Shown here piece after piece: positions 32,262 to 39,970 of a stretch of DNA of 50,658 nucleotides. The notes under the pieces are model-generated. The model saw only the letters and a program-made list of their open reading frames with translations, did not search any database and was not told where the DNA came from. A program made the position numbers and the translations under genes. Positions within the stretch are counted from its first letter, which is position 1. Each line of letters starts with the position of its first letter. The DNA is taken from positions 1 to 50,658 of the forward strand of contig JANQJR010000045.1 of assembly GCA_028281525.1 (NCBI GenBank). The letters run 5' to 3'. Source of the DNA: Magnetovibrio sp. (lineage in GTDB: Bacteria > Pseudomonadota > Alphaproteobacteria > Rhodospirillales > Magnetovibrionaceae).

Positions 32262-33569
32262 ATGACAACCGCGCAGGCCAACCCGCTCGACGAATTGCTG
32301 ACCGGCCATCCGGTGCCCACTTGGCGCAATGCCGCGTGGCCGGTGATGGCGTTGATTCTGTTCGGCTTTGTGTGGGCGAACTTCTCCAAATTGGACGAGG
32401 TCGCGGTCGCGCCGGGCGAGGTGGTGCCGCTGGGCAAGTCCAAAGTTATTCAGCACTTGGAAGGCGGCATTGTTCAAGACTTGTTCATCCGGGAAGGTGA
32501 TATCGTAAACGAGGGACAAACCCTCATGCAGTTGGACCTGGGCTCCGGCGGCGCAAACATCCAGGAACTTCAGGTGCGCCTTGACAGTGAACTTCTAACC
32601 CGCTCACGCCTGGATGCCGAAGCGAACGGCAAGAACACACCCGACTTCCCCGCCGAAGTGGCCGCACGTGTTCCCGATCAAGCCATCGCCCAGCGTCAAG
32701 CCTTCGACGCCCGCAAACGCCAGTTGGCGGCGGGTCTTGCGGTTCTTCAAGAGTTGGTCAAACAGCGCAAACTGGAAGTCCAGGAACTAGAAGCACGCCT
32801 GCGCGCCACCAACAACAACTTGGAAAGCGCACGCGAACGCTTCAGGATTTCCGAAGATTTGTTGCAGGACGGTCTGACGTCGCGCGTCGAACACCTGCAA
32901 TTGGCCGCCGAGGTCGAGACCCTCAAAGGTGAGCAGCAATCCATTCAAGCCGGCATCCCGCGCGCACGCGCCGCCGTGTCCGAGGCCGAACGCCGCGTCG
33001 CCGAAGACGAGACCCGTTTCCGCCGCGAAGCCCAAGACGAACTGAACAAGACCGAGCAGGCCATCGGTCGCATCAGCGAATTGTTGAACAAGGCCGAAGA
33101 ACAGGGCGTGCGCGCCGAAATCAAAAGCCCCATCGATGGCGTGATCATCAATCTGGCCTTCAGCGCGGTGGGCAACGTAATCCAACCGGGTGAACCGATC
33201 ATGGAAATCGTGCCCACCGACGAAAACATGGTGATCGAAAGCCGCTTGAATCCCACCGACCGCGGCTATGTAGCCGAGGGTCAGCGCGCACTGGTGAAGA
33301 TTTCGACCTATGATTTCGCCCGCTACGGCGGTTTAGACGCCGAAGTCATCCGCGTCGCCGCCGACACCAGTCTGGATGAAAACGGCATGCCGTATTTCAA
33401 AGTGATCGTTCAGCCGGAAAAATCCTATCTGGGCAGAACGCGCGGCTTCCTGCCCATCATGCCCGGTATGGAAGCCACCGTGGACATCCACACCGGCCAG
33501 AAGACCGTCATGGACTATCTGGTCAAGCCGGTGCTCAAACTTCAACATGAAGCCTTCCGGGAGCGTTGA
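32262..33569 (+). CDS. HlyD-family membrane fusion protein
   Basis: Periplasmic adaptor of a type I secretion system, linking the ABC transporter to an outer-membrane duct. In 435 residues: a short cytoplasmic start, one transmembrane helix (about 24-42, AAWPVMALILFGFVWANF), a barrel-type lipoyl half with VQDLFIREGDIVNEGQTLMQLD, a long coiled-coil hairpin (about 100-280), and the second lipoyl/beta-barrel part with AEIKSPIDGVIINL and GYVAEGQRALVKISTYDFARYGG. The gene follows the ABC gene directly, so the two are one operon. The duct is probably the TolC at 11925, as none is encoded nearby. Confidence 0.95.
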   Translation: MTTAQANPLDELLTGHPVPTWRNAAWPVMALILFGFVWANFSKLDEVAVAPGEVVPLGKSKVIQHLEGGIVQDLFIREGDIVNEGQTLMQLDLGSGGANIQELQVRLDSELLTRSRLDAEANGKNTPDFPAEVAARVPDQAIAQRQAFDARKRQLAAGLAVLQELVKQRKLEVQELEARLRATNNNLESARERFRISEDLLQDGLTSRVEHLQLAAEVETLKGEQQSIQAGIPRARAAVSEAERRVAEDETRFRREAQDELNKTEQAIGRISELLNKAEEQGVRAEIKSPIDGVIINLAFSAVGNVIQPGEPIMEIVPTDENMVIESRLNPTDRGYVAEGQRALVKISTYDFARYGGLDAEVIRVAADTSLDENGMPYFKVIVQPEKSYLGRTRGFLPIMPGMEATVDIHTGQKTVMDYLVKPVLKLQHEAFRER

Positions 33570-33714
33570 AAACGCCCGCCTGTTTCCTCTTTTGGCAATC
33601 TTTGGATATGATGGACGCCACGTGACGATTCGCCGGGCGTTGGGGCGGTAAAGGATCGTAAAGGTATTTACCGCATCCTGTGCTTATCCGATTCGGGCTA
33701 GGGTGTGTACGAAA

Positions 33715-33730
33715 GGCGGACAGGTCCGCC
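33715..33730 (+). promoter_or_regulatory. Perfect palindrome in the stator gene leader
   Basis: GGCGGACAGGTCCGCC, foldable as a six-base stem with loop CAGG, lies 20 bp ahead of the MotA-like ATG within the 180-bp gap after the HlyD gene. Function unknown; it could be an operator or a leader hairpin. Confidence 0.4.
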
Positions 33731-33750
33731 AATAAAAGAGGCGAAACCCA

Positions 33751-34554
33751 ATGGGTGTGTCATTTTCCACAATTGTTGCGCTGATGATCGCATTTAGCAT
33801 GTTCGTCGGCTCGATCTTATGGGAAACCGACAACCCGATCATCTTCTTCAGTATTACCAGCTTCGTCATGGTGGTTGGCGGCACCATGGTCGCGACCTTC
33901 GTCGCGTACGAACCGCGCTATGTCATCCTGTCGCTGAAACTGATCGGACGCATCCTGTTTACCCCCAAGGTCGGGCGCGACATCCTGAAAGCCGAAGTCG
34001 GGCGCATGATCCGCTGGGCCTACGTGGTGCAAAAAGGCGGCCCCCCCGCCCTGGAAGTGGAGGCCGCTAAGGCCGTCAAGGGCGATAAATTCATGCACTT
34101 CGGCATCGAAATGGTGGTCAGCGGCTACACCGGCGACGAGGTGCGCGACATCATGACCAACCTGATCGAGACCACCTTCGGGCGCAATACGGTGCAGGTG
34201 CATATCCTCAAATACATGGCTTCGACCTCGCCGGCGTTCGGCATGATCGGCACCCTGATCGGCCTCGTGATCATGCTCGACAAGATGGGCGAAGATCCAT
34301 CCGCCTTGGGCCCAGGCCTGGCGCTTGCATTGATTACCACGCTTTATGGTGTTTTGTTCGCGCGGCTGGTCTACATCCCGGCGGCGAACAAGATCATGCA
34401 GCGCGAACAGATCGTGCGTTTCCGTAACTATCTGGTGGCCGAGGGCTTGATTCTGATCGCGGACCGTAAAAGCCCCCGCTACATCCAGGACAAGATGAAC
34501 AGCTATCTGGATCCGGCCATTCACTTCAACATCGACAAAGCCCGCAAGAAATAG
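33751..34554 (+). CDS. MotA/PomA-type stator proton-channel subunit
   Basis: A 267-residue membrane protein of the MotA/TolQ/ExbB superfamily, closest in layout to MotA/PomA. Four helices are visible: about 7-24 and 28-50 near the start, then about 150-175 (STSPAFGMIGTLIGLVIML, with the conserved Pro) and 185-208 (GPGLALALITTLYGVLFARLVY). The large cytoplasmic loop (about 51-150) carries the charged residues that contact a rotor in flagellar stators. Paired with the MotB-like gene, it should conduct H+ or Na+ to drive motion. No other flagellar gene is in the window, so whether it turns a flagellum or serves another machine is open. Confidence 0.9.
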   Translation: MGVSFSTIVALMIAFSMFVGSILWETDNPIIFFSITSFVMVVGGTMVATFVAYEPRYVILSLKLIGRILFTPKVGRDILKAEVGRMIRWAYVVQKGGPPALEVEAAKAVKGDKFMHFGIEMVVSGYTGDEVRDIMTNLIETTFGRNTVQVHILKYMASTSPAFGMIGTLIGLVIMLDKMGEDPSALGPGLALALITTLYGVLFARLVYIPAANKIMQREQIVRFRNYLVAEGLILIADRKSPRYIQDKMNSYLDPAIHFNIDKARKK

Positions 34555-34591
34555 GCTAAGCGTCGCCGAAGACACACTGGAGACATAACCC

Positions 34592-35455
34592 GTGGCGCCA
34601 CCGCCCCTCGCTGAAGAACCGGATGATGAAGATTGGCTGGTGACGTACGCCGACGCCATCACGCTTCTGATGGCATTCTTCATCATGTTGGTGTCGTTCT
34701 CCAAAATCGACCTGCCCCTGTTCGAAGAGGTGATGTCCGGCATCCAGCAGGAAATCGGCCTGGCCGAAGCCAAAGAGACCACCACCTCCGAAGTGAAGTC
34801 GGAGATCGAGCAAATCGTTTTTGAAACGGGCCTGGAACAAGATATCGAGGTGCAAAAGGACGAGCGCGGCGTCACCATCAGTCTGACCAGCGCGAGATTT
34901 TTCAAACCCGCCACGGCGATCCTGACAGAAGAGGCAAAACCTGCGCTGGCCAAATGGTCGGAAATTCTGGTCAAGGAAGAATACAAATTCTTCCTGATCG
35001 AAGTGGAGGGCCACACCGATTCAGATCCCATCCACACCGACATGTTCCCGTCCAACTGGGAACTTTCTGCGGCTCGTGCGGCGGCCGTGGTGCGTTTCAT
35101 GCAAGGCGAAGGCGTGCATAAGTTCCAGTTGAAAGCGTCCGGGTTCGGGGACGCCCACCCGAAAGCCCTCGAAATCAATCCGGACGGCACGCCCAACAAA
35201 GTCAACAAGGCCAAAAATCGCCGCGTGGAAATATTGCTGGTGCCCATGGGCAAGCAGCTCAAGGAAACGTTCCAGGACGTTCTCCTTGAAGAGCGCCTGG
35301 CCGAAGAGCGCCGCCGCCGCGAAGCGGAGCACAAAGCCAAACAGGAGACCATCCAGGAACGCCTCGAGGCCGCCGAAGAGGAAGAGGCCATCGAACAACG
35401 CGTTCAAGAGAAAATGGACAGGCTCGAGACGCAAGAGCGGCAACAGGGTTTCTAA
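34592..35455 (+). CDS. MotB-type stator subunit with OmpA-like domain
   Basis: A 287-residue stator partner. One transmembrane helix (about 17-37) includes the ion-binding Asp in TYADAITLLMAFFIML. A plug/linker (about 40-85) is followed by a peptidoglycan-binding OmpA-like domain (about 90-215) with VEGHTDSDPIHTDMFPSNWELSAARA and the NRRVEILL end. The last 70 residues form a Glu/Arg-rich coiled coil not normally present after this domain. The start is GTG with GGAG nine bases ahead; 37 bp separate it from the motA-like gene. Probably the end of the secretion-stator cluster, as a terminator follows. Confidence 0.92.
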   Translation: MAPPPLAEEPDDEDWLVTYADAITLLMAFFIMLVSFSKIDLPLFEEVMSGIQQEIGLAEAKETTTSEVKSEIEQIVFETGLEQDIEVQKDERGVTISLTSARFFKPATAILTEEAKPALAKWSEILVKEEYKFFLIEVEGHTDSDPIHTDMFPSNWELSAARAAAVVRFMQGEGVHKFQLKASGFGDAHPKALEINPDGTPNKVNKAKNRRVEILLVPMGKQLKETFQDVLLEERLAEERRRREAEHKAKQETIQERLEAAEEEEAIEQRVQEKMDRLETQERQQGF

Positions 35456-35462
35456 GAACGAA

Positions 35463-35492
35463 AGCCGCCCTTGTGGGCGGCTCTTCTCATTT
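35463..35492 (+). terminator. Hairpin terminator after the stator genes
   Basis: Perfect stem AGCCGCCC / GGGCGGCT with loop TTGT and tail CTTCTCATTTT. It lies between convergent genes. Confidence 0.75.
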
Positions 35493-35509
35493 TGCAGCGC
35501 GCAATCCCA

Positions 35510-36340
35510 TCAATCGTCACCGTAGGTCAGCACCATGCCCTCCTTGGCGGCGAAGGTGGCATCCCATTCGGCCTTGGCGTCTTCAGCCAACTGGTCTATG
35601 AAGTCGTCTTCATGTTCCGGGTCGTGATGGAAAATCGCCATGGATTTTGCGCCCGCCTCGCGGCACAACTTCACGCCTTCGTTCCAGGTCGAATGCCCCC
35701 AGCCGATACGGTTGGGAAACTCTTCTTCCGTATAGGTGCTGTCGTAGATCACCACGTCCGCGCCCTCGATGAGGCCGAGAATGTTCTGATCCATCTTGCC
35801 CGGCACGTGTTCGGTGTCGGTGATATAGCAGATGGAACTGCCTTTATGCTCGATGCGGTAACCGGTCGCGCCATTGGGATGGTTGAGCGCGCAGGTGCGC
35901 ACATGCACGTCGTCGTAGATGTTGAATTCCATGCCTGCGTCGAAATCCTCGAAACGCATCTTCGCCTGCATCGCGGACAAGGGCACTGGAAACATGGGAT
36001 TGTCCATTTGCGCAGCGAGCACGTTCTGAATACCATCGCCCCCGCGCAGGTGTCCCGCCATGATGTGCAGGTTGCGGCTGGGATCGTAAGCCGGAACGAA
36101 GAATGGAAAGCCGTTGATGTGGTCCCAATGGGTGTGGGTCAATAGCAGGTGGATTTGGTTGACGTCGTCCTCCAGGAAGGTCTGGCCCAAGCCGCGAATA
36201 CCGGTCCCGGCGTCAAGCACGAGACGCCGGCCACTCGCGTTCACTTCAAGACAGCTGGTGTTCCCGCCGTACCTGATGTGATTGGGCGAAGGACACGCGA
36301 TCGAACCGCGTACACCCCAGAACTTGACCGATAACGTCAT
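35510..36340 (-). CDS. Metallo-beta-lactamase-fold hydrolase
   Basis: A 276-residue two-metal hydrolase with the signature THTHWDHINGFPFF (HxHxDH, about 68-81) and further ligands CALNHPNG (His about 155), ITDTEH (Asp about 176) and IFHHDPEH near the end. The opening VKFWGVRGSIACP and SCLEV...LDAGTGIRGLG match the subgroup often annotated as cyclic-nucleotide or RNase Z-like phosphodiesterases. That makes cyclic-nucleotide hydrolysis tempting given the three cyclases nearby, but the substrate is not provable here. Confidence 0.9.
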   Translation of the reverse strand: MTLSVKFWGVRGSIACPSPNHIRYGGNTSCLEVNASGRRLVLDAGTGIRGLGQTFLEDDVNQIHLLLTHTHWDHINGFPFFVPAYDPSRNLHIMAGHLRGGDGIQNVLAAQMDNPMFPVPLSAMQAKMRFEDFDAGMEFNIYDDVHVRTCALNHPNGATGYRIEHKGSSICYITDTEHVPGKMDQNILGLIEGADVVIYDSTYTEEEFPNRIGWGHSTWNEGVKLCREAGAKSMAIFHHDPEHEDDFIDQLAEDAKAEWDATFAAKEGMVLTYGDD

Positions 36341-36470
36341 TCAATTCCCCAAAGCACATGCCCGTGCACTAGTTTTTACCGGCCCACCCGGTTTCATGGA
36401 AAAACCCACCAAAATACGCCAGCAGACTGAATACTATAACGTTTTCGGCCCATAAGGAAAGTGATGGCTG

Positions 36471-37241
36471 TCACACCTTGGTAATTTTTATACTCGCGCC
36501 GGGGCCGATCCCCAGTATTTTTTGCGCATTGCCCAAATTGGCCGATATTTCCGCCAGACCGACGGCGTTTTCATAGACGAACAACGCCCCCGCCGCGACG
36601 TCGGAAAAAGTCCGTGCGCGGGGCACGATTTGGCCTTCGACCTCAACCAAATCGCCGTTTTCCAAGCTCGACCAGCGCACCCCGGTCATCAGGTTGCCGA
36701 AGCTGTCGGCATAGACCACTTCGGCAACGTCATCATCGAATTCGGGATGGCGCTCCGCGCCGTCCGTCAGCGGCGCCAAACCTTCGATTCCCCCGCCCCC
36801 GGCCAACGCGATGCCAGCCGCCACCGGGGCGAAAAGATCACGTCCGTGAAAGCTCGCGGACAAATGCTGCGGCGTCCACGTGATCTCATGGACCTGCGCC
36901 AAATCCGGCCAACGCCGCAAGGTGTGTTCGAACACGCCGTTCAAGGGACCGACAAACCACCGCCCACCCGCAAACACCACCCCGGGCTTGCGCGCTTTGC
37001 TGCCCACGCCCGGGTCGACCACGCACACGAACACGGAACCGGGCGGAAAGTCGTCCGCGTGCGCAGCGAGCAGAACCGAGCCCGCGACCACATCATGGGC
37101 CGGAACGTCGTGAAACAGATCGATGATGGGATGGTCCGCGGCCCGCCCGCCCAATTCTTCGACCAGGCGGCCCTTCATCTGCCCGGTGTAGGGCAGACCG
37201 AAATCGCAAAACAAAACGATGGGGAAGGTCGCCTCAGTCAT
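36471..37241 (-). CDS. SAM hydrolase / SAM hydroxide adenosyltransferase family protein (DUF62)
   Basis: A 256-residue member of the family that splits S-adenosylmethionine to adenosine and methionine using water (or halide in halogenases). Family blocks are FCDFGLPYTGQMKG at the start, DVPAHDVVAGSVLL, VVDPGVGSKARKPGV (catalytic Asp/Arg region), GPLNGVFE, SFHGRDLFAPVAA (His) and ADSFGNLMTG. Hydrolase rather than halogenase activity is expected in bacteria of this type. Stand-alone, with a 137-bp gap to the next gene, where the left repeat of the nuclease-gene insert begins. Confidence 0.92.
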   Translation of the reverse strand: MTEATFPIVLFCDFGLPYTGQMKGRLVEELGGRAADHPIIDLFHDVPAHDVVAGSVLLAAHADDFPPGSVFVCVVDPGVGSKARKPGVVFAGGRWFVGPLNGVFEHTLRRWPDLAQVHEITWTPQHLSASFHGRDLFAPVAAGIALAGGGGIEGLAPLTDGAERHPEFDDDVAEVVYADSFGNLMTGVRWSSLENGDLVEVEGQIVPRARTFSDVAAGALFVYENAVGLAEISANLGNAQKILGIGPGASIKITKV

Positions 37242-37284
37242 GGCGCGATTATCGCGTCAGCGACGCGCATGTCCAATAAGCGAA

Positions 37285-37299
37285 AGGGCTTAGACTTAC
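37285..37299 (+). repeat. Left direct repeat bounding the nuclease-like gene
   Basis: AGGGCTTAGACTTAC. It matches 38807-38823 (AGGGCTTAGACACTTAC) with an 11-base identical core and the same TTAC ending. The right copy ends on the rpoH stop codon. The arrangement suggests a target-site duplication or an attachment-type repeat made when the gene entered. Confidence 0.6.
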
Positions 37300-37325
37300 A
37301 CAGTTGTCCTCTATAGATGTATAGT
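37296..37325 (+). promoter_or_regulatory. Candidate promoter with nested palindromes
   Basis: TTACAC and TATAGT are spaced by 18 bp, a fair sigma-70-type match. The -10 box overlaps the perfect palindrome CTATA-GATG-TATAG (37311-37324), and GTTGTC (37303-37308) / GACAAC (37335-37340) bracket it. Such symmetry over a promoter suggests repression by a dimeric protein. Confidence 0.4.
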
Positions 37326-37378
37326 CAATATTTAGACAACCATACTGTTTCCGCTCATTTATCTGGGGGAGTGATGAA

Positions 37379-38806
37379 ATGCACCAAATCGAATTGCCTG
37401 CCAATGTTGTGGAAGGTGAACTTGCGCGATTGATACCGATCGCCAAGGACTCGGCAAAAGAAACAAAAGCAACATCGGTCATTTTGTCGGCACTGATGTC
37501 AGTATCTGAATTTGGTAGAAATATGCTGGCGGGCATTGACGCACCTTCGACGAAAACAACATCAATTTCCTGCTACACCGAAGTCGTTTTTAAAAGTGGT
37601 GCCACCAAAGAGCCTTGCCGACCTGATGGCATGATTGTCGCTACGGTTGGAAACCGAAAATGGACGGCTCTAGTCGAGGCCAAAGTAGGTAACACGGAAC
37701 TCGACACCAAGCAGATCGAAACATACCTTGAGCTAGCTCGGAAATACGGATTGGACGCAGTTATAACCATATCCAATCAGTTCGCCCCCTTGCCAACGCA
37801 CCATCCTGTGAAAATAAACGGGCATAAACTCCGGGGTGTACAGCTATATCACTGGTCGTGGTCAGCCCTATTATCCGAAGCCATCATGCTTATCAAAAAC
37901 AAGGGCGTTTCTGATCCAGAGCAAGCCTATATCCTGACGGAGGTCACACGCTACATAAACAATAAAGATACAAAGGTGCTTTCTACAGTCAGCATGGGGA
38001 AGAACTGGAAGAAGCTCTGCGAAGACATTCGCGACAACGGCACCATCAACCTACCTGCTGGTGAGCTTTGTACAGTTGTAGATGATTGGCACCAAATTGG
38101 CCGTTTCCTGGCACTGGAACTTAGCACGGCAACGGGCGCAAACGTCTCTGTCTTCATGAAACATGCTCATAAATCAGACCCTGTGGCCCGCGCAAATGCT
38201 GACGTAAAAGTCTTGCAGTCGGAGCATGATTTGTTTACCGAACTAAATATCCCTCATGCAGCCGCACGCTTACACGTTTGTGCAGATGTTGCACGACGCG
38301 TTCTTGAAGTATCGATGTCTCTTAAGGCACCCCAAGACAAAAAGAGATCATCAGCATGTGTAACTTGGCTCCTTAAGCAACTCAACAAATGTGAGGATGA
38401 AAGCCTCATTATCAAAGTTACGTTTGGGAAACCCACCTTGAACACCTCTAAACCCTTAAAACTTGTAAGAGAAGAGCCTAGCGTTCTATTGCCAGACGAC
38501 TCTTCAATTATCCCATCCTGGTTCGAGATCAAACGTGTGTCAGATAACGTCACACGCTTTATGGGACAAAAGACATTTGTTGAAGATCTGCGCCAGTTGG
38601 TTGTGAGCTTTTATGGAGACGTGGGCGAAAACCTGACTGCTTGGATCCCCCCTGCCCCGCAAGTCAAAGATGACAATCGTACGTCGGCAGCAAGCTCGCC
38701 TAAGACACCACAGCCGACAGACCAAAATCTCGTCATTGCTGAAAACAAGCCCTCACAGAGTGATGGCATGTTGCGAGGCCTGCTGAGCAGACTCCCCCTG
38801 AACTAG
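37379..38806 (+). CDS. PD-(D/E)XK nuclease-like protein, probably acquired
   Basis: A 475-residue protein of unknown function. Residues about 60-135 show the full PD-(D/E)XK nuclease core: Glu68 in YTEVVF, Asp83 in RPDGMIV, Glu100-Ala-Lys102 in ALVEAKVGN and Gln112 in QIETYLELA, followed by strand DAVITISNQF. The rest (about 150-475) is not recognised; it includes HWSWSALLSEAI and ends in a Ser/Pro/Gln-rich segment with a hydrophobic tip. The gene is A+T-richer than its neighbours, has its own promoter and GGGGGAG ribosome site, and is bounded by direct repeats, so horizontal entry is likely. Single-gene phage defence is a reasonable idea, but no methylase, helicase or toxin partner is present and nothing proves it. 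Confidence 0.8.
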   Translation: MHQIELPANVVEGELARLIPIAKDSAKETKATSVILSALMSVSEFGRNMLAGIDAPSTKTTSISCYTEVVFKSGATKEPCRPDGMIVATVGNRKWTALVEAKVGNTELDTKQIETYLELARKYGLDAVITISNQFAPLPTHHPVKINGHKLRGVQLYHWSWSALLSEAIMLIKNKGVSDPEQAYILTEVTRYINNKDTKVLSTVSMGKNWKKLCEDIRDNGTINLPAGELCTVVDDWHQIGRFLALELSTATGANVSVFMKHAHKSDPVARANADVKVLQSEHDLFTELNIPHAAARLHVCADVARRVLEVSMSLKAPQDKKRSSACVTWLLKQLNKCEDESLIIKVTFGKPTLNTSKPLKLVREEPSVLLPDDSSIIPSWFEIKRVSDNVTRFMGQKTFVEDLRQLVVSFYGDVGENLTAWIPPAPQVKDDNRTSAASSPKTPQPTDQNLVIAENKPSQSDGMLRGLLSRLPLN

Positions 38807-38823
38807 AGGGCTTAGACACTTAC
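38807..38823 (+). repeat. Right direct repeat bounding the nuclease-like gene
   Basis: AGGGCTTAGACACTTAC; its last four bases overlap the end of rpoH (stop TAA on the minus strand at 38820-38822). See the matching left copy at 37285-37299, 1522 bp away. Confidence 0.6.
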
Positions 38824-39743
38824 CCCGCGAAGGCAGCGTCTTCCAGTAGGGCGTCTTCGGCGGCTTCTTCAAGCTTCGCCATCGCACCGGTCATGGCCTT
38901 TTGCACCTTATCGAAGGCGCGCGCCTCCAACTGGCGCACACGTTCGCGCGAGATGCCGTAATGCTGGCCCAGTTCTTCGAGCGTGATGGGATCGTCCTTC
39001 AAGCGCCGCTCGGTGAAGATGTGACGCTCGCGCTCATCCAGGTCGGCGATGGCCTCTTGCAGCAGTTCGTGGCGCAAACCTTTTTCCTCGCCATCGGCGA
39101 AGTTGTCTTCGGGCGAAGCGCCTTCGTATTCCAACTGGTCCTGGAACTCGACGGTGGAATCGCCGTCCTGGCCGACCGGCGCGTTGAGGCTCAAATCTTT
39201 TGAGGACAAGCGACGGTTCATATTGACGATGTCTTTTTGGTTCACGTCCAACTCGTCCGACAGCCGCTTAGCCTGATCGGGATTGAGTTCGCCGTTGTCG
39301 TGTATGCCCAGGCGCTGCTTGTGACGACGCAGGCTGAAGAACAGCTTCTTCTGTGCGGCCACTGTGCCCATTTTGACCAAGGACCAGGAGCGCAGCACGT
39401 ATTCGGTGATCGCCGCCTTGATCCACCACATGGCGTAGGTGGATAAACGAAAACCGCGTTCCGGTTCGAACTTCTTGACCGCCTTCATCAGGCCAATGTT
39501 GCCCTCTGAGACCAGATCCGCCACCGGCAGGCCGTAGCCGCGGTAGCCCATGGCGATCTTCACCACCAGACGCAGGTGCGAGGTGACCAGCGCGTGCGCG
39601 GCGTCCACATCCCCTTCGTCACGCCACTTTTCGGCGAGGGTGCGTTCTTCCTGCGCGCCAAGGACAGGGTAAGACCAAGCTTCCTTGAAATACCGCGCAA
39701 GGCCGTTTTCGGTGACGGTGGTGGGCAAATTCGTTGCGGTCAT
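38820..39743 (-). CDS. rpoH: RNA polymerase sigma-32 (heat-shock) factor
   Basis: Directs RNA polymerase to heat-shock promoters. The 307 residues have sigma region 2 with VADLVSEGNIGLMKAVKKFEP and GFRLSTYAMWWIKAAI (about 75-115), the RpoH box AAQKKLFFSLRRHKQ (about 130-145) that separates it from other sigmas, and region 4 with ITLEELGQHYGISRERVRQLE (about 250-270). ATG at 39743 begins the usual short N-terminus before the ARYFKEAWSYPVL start. The three-prime end now abuts the acquired nuclease-like gene. Confidence 0.97.
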   Translation of the reverse strand: MTATNLPTTVTENGLARYFKEAWSYPVLGAQEERTLAEKWRDEGDVDAAHALVTSHLRLVVKIAMGYRGYGLPVADLVSEGNIGLMKAVKKFEPERGFRLSTYAMWWIKAAITEYVLRSWSLVKMGTVAAQKKLFFSLRRHKQRLGIHDNGELNPDQAKRLSDELDVNQKDIVNMNRRLSSKDLSLNAPVGQDGDSTVEFQDQLEYEGASPEDNFADGEEKGLRHELLQEAIADLDERERHIFTERRLKDDPITLEELGQHYGISRERVRQLEARAFDKVQKAMTGAMAKLEEAAEDALLEDAAFAG

Positions 39744-39805
39744 GGCGAGTTATACTCCCAATAAAAATAATGACGGATCGCCGGAACGATTGCATGCAGG
39801 TCTGA

Positions 39806-39970
39806 TCAGCGGCGGATTCGACGGCGCGCGCACGCAAACCGGTGGGCGCGAACCGGCACCGGCTTGAGACCGGCATGCCTGTGATCAGCTTGCGAAGATG
39901 GGAGTTGCGCCGATAAAAACGGCGCGGCCAGAATAAGCATTAGTGCGCTGAGCACGAATATCGTCAACAT
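39806..39970 (-). CDS. Small membrane or secreted peptide, hypothetical
   Basis: A 54-codon frame with an excellent ribosome site (GGAGG six bases ahead of the ATG). It begins MLTIFVLSALMLILAAPFL, a clear hydrophobic or signal segment, with possible cleavage after FLSA, and continues with a His/Arg-rich basic part. No family is recognised. It lies 63 bp upstream of rpoH on the same strand and could be in its leader transcript. Confidence 0.5.
   Translation of the reverse strand: MLTIFVLSALMLILAAPFLSAQLPSSQADHRHAGLKPVPVRAHRFACARRRIRR

Noticed and set aside
31182-32519. 445-codon minus-strand frame opposite the secretion ATPase tail
   Set aside because: Shadow of the GC-rich basic tail; no ribosome site, Arg/Gly/Leu-rich composition typical of antisense frames.
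32262-35455. ExbB/ExbD or TolQ/TolR identity for the stator pair
   Set aside because: The partner has a full peptidoglycan-binding OmpA domain and MotA-like loop; lengths and motifs fit MotA/MotB better.
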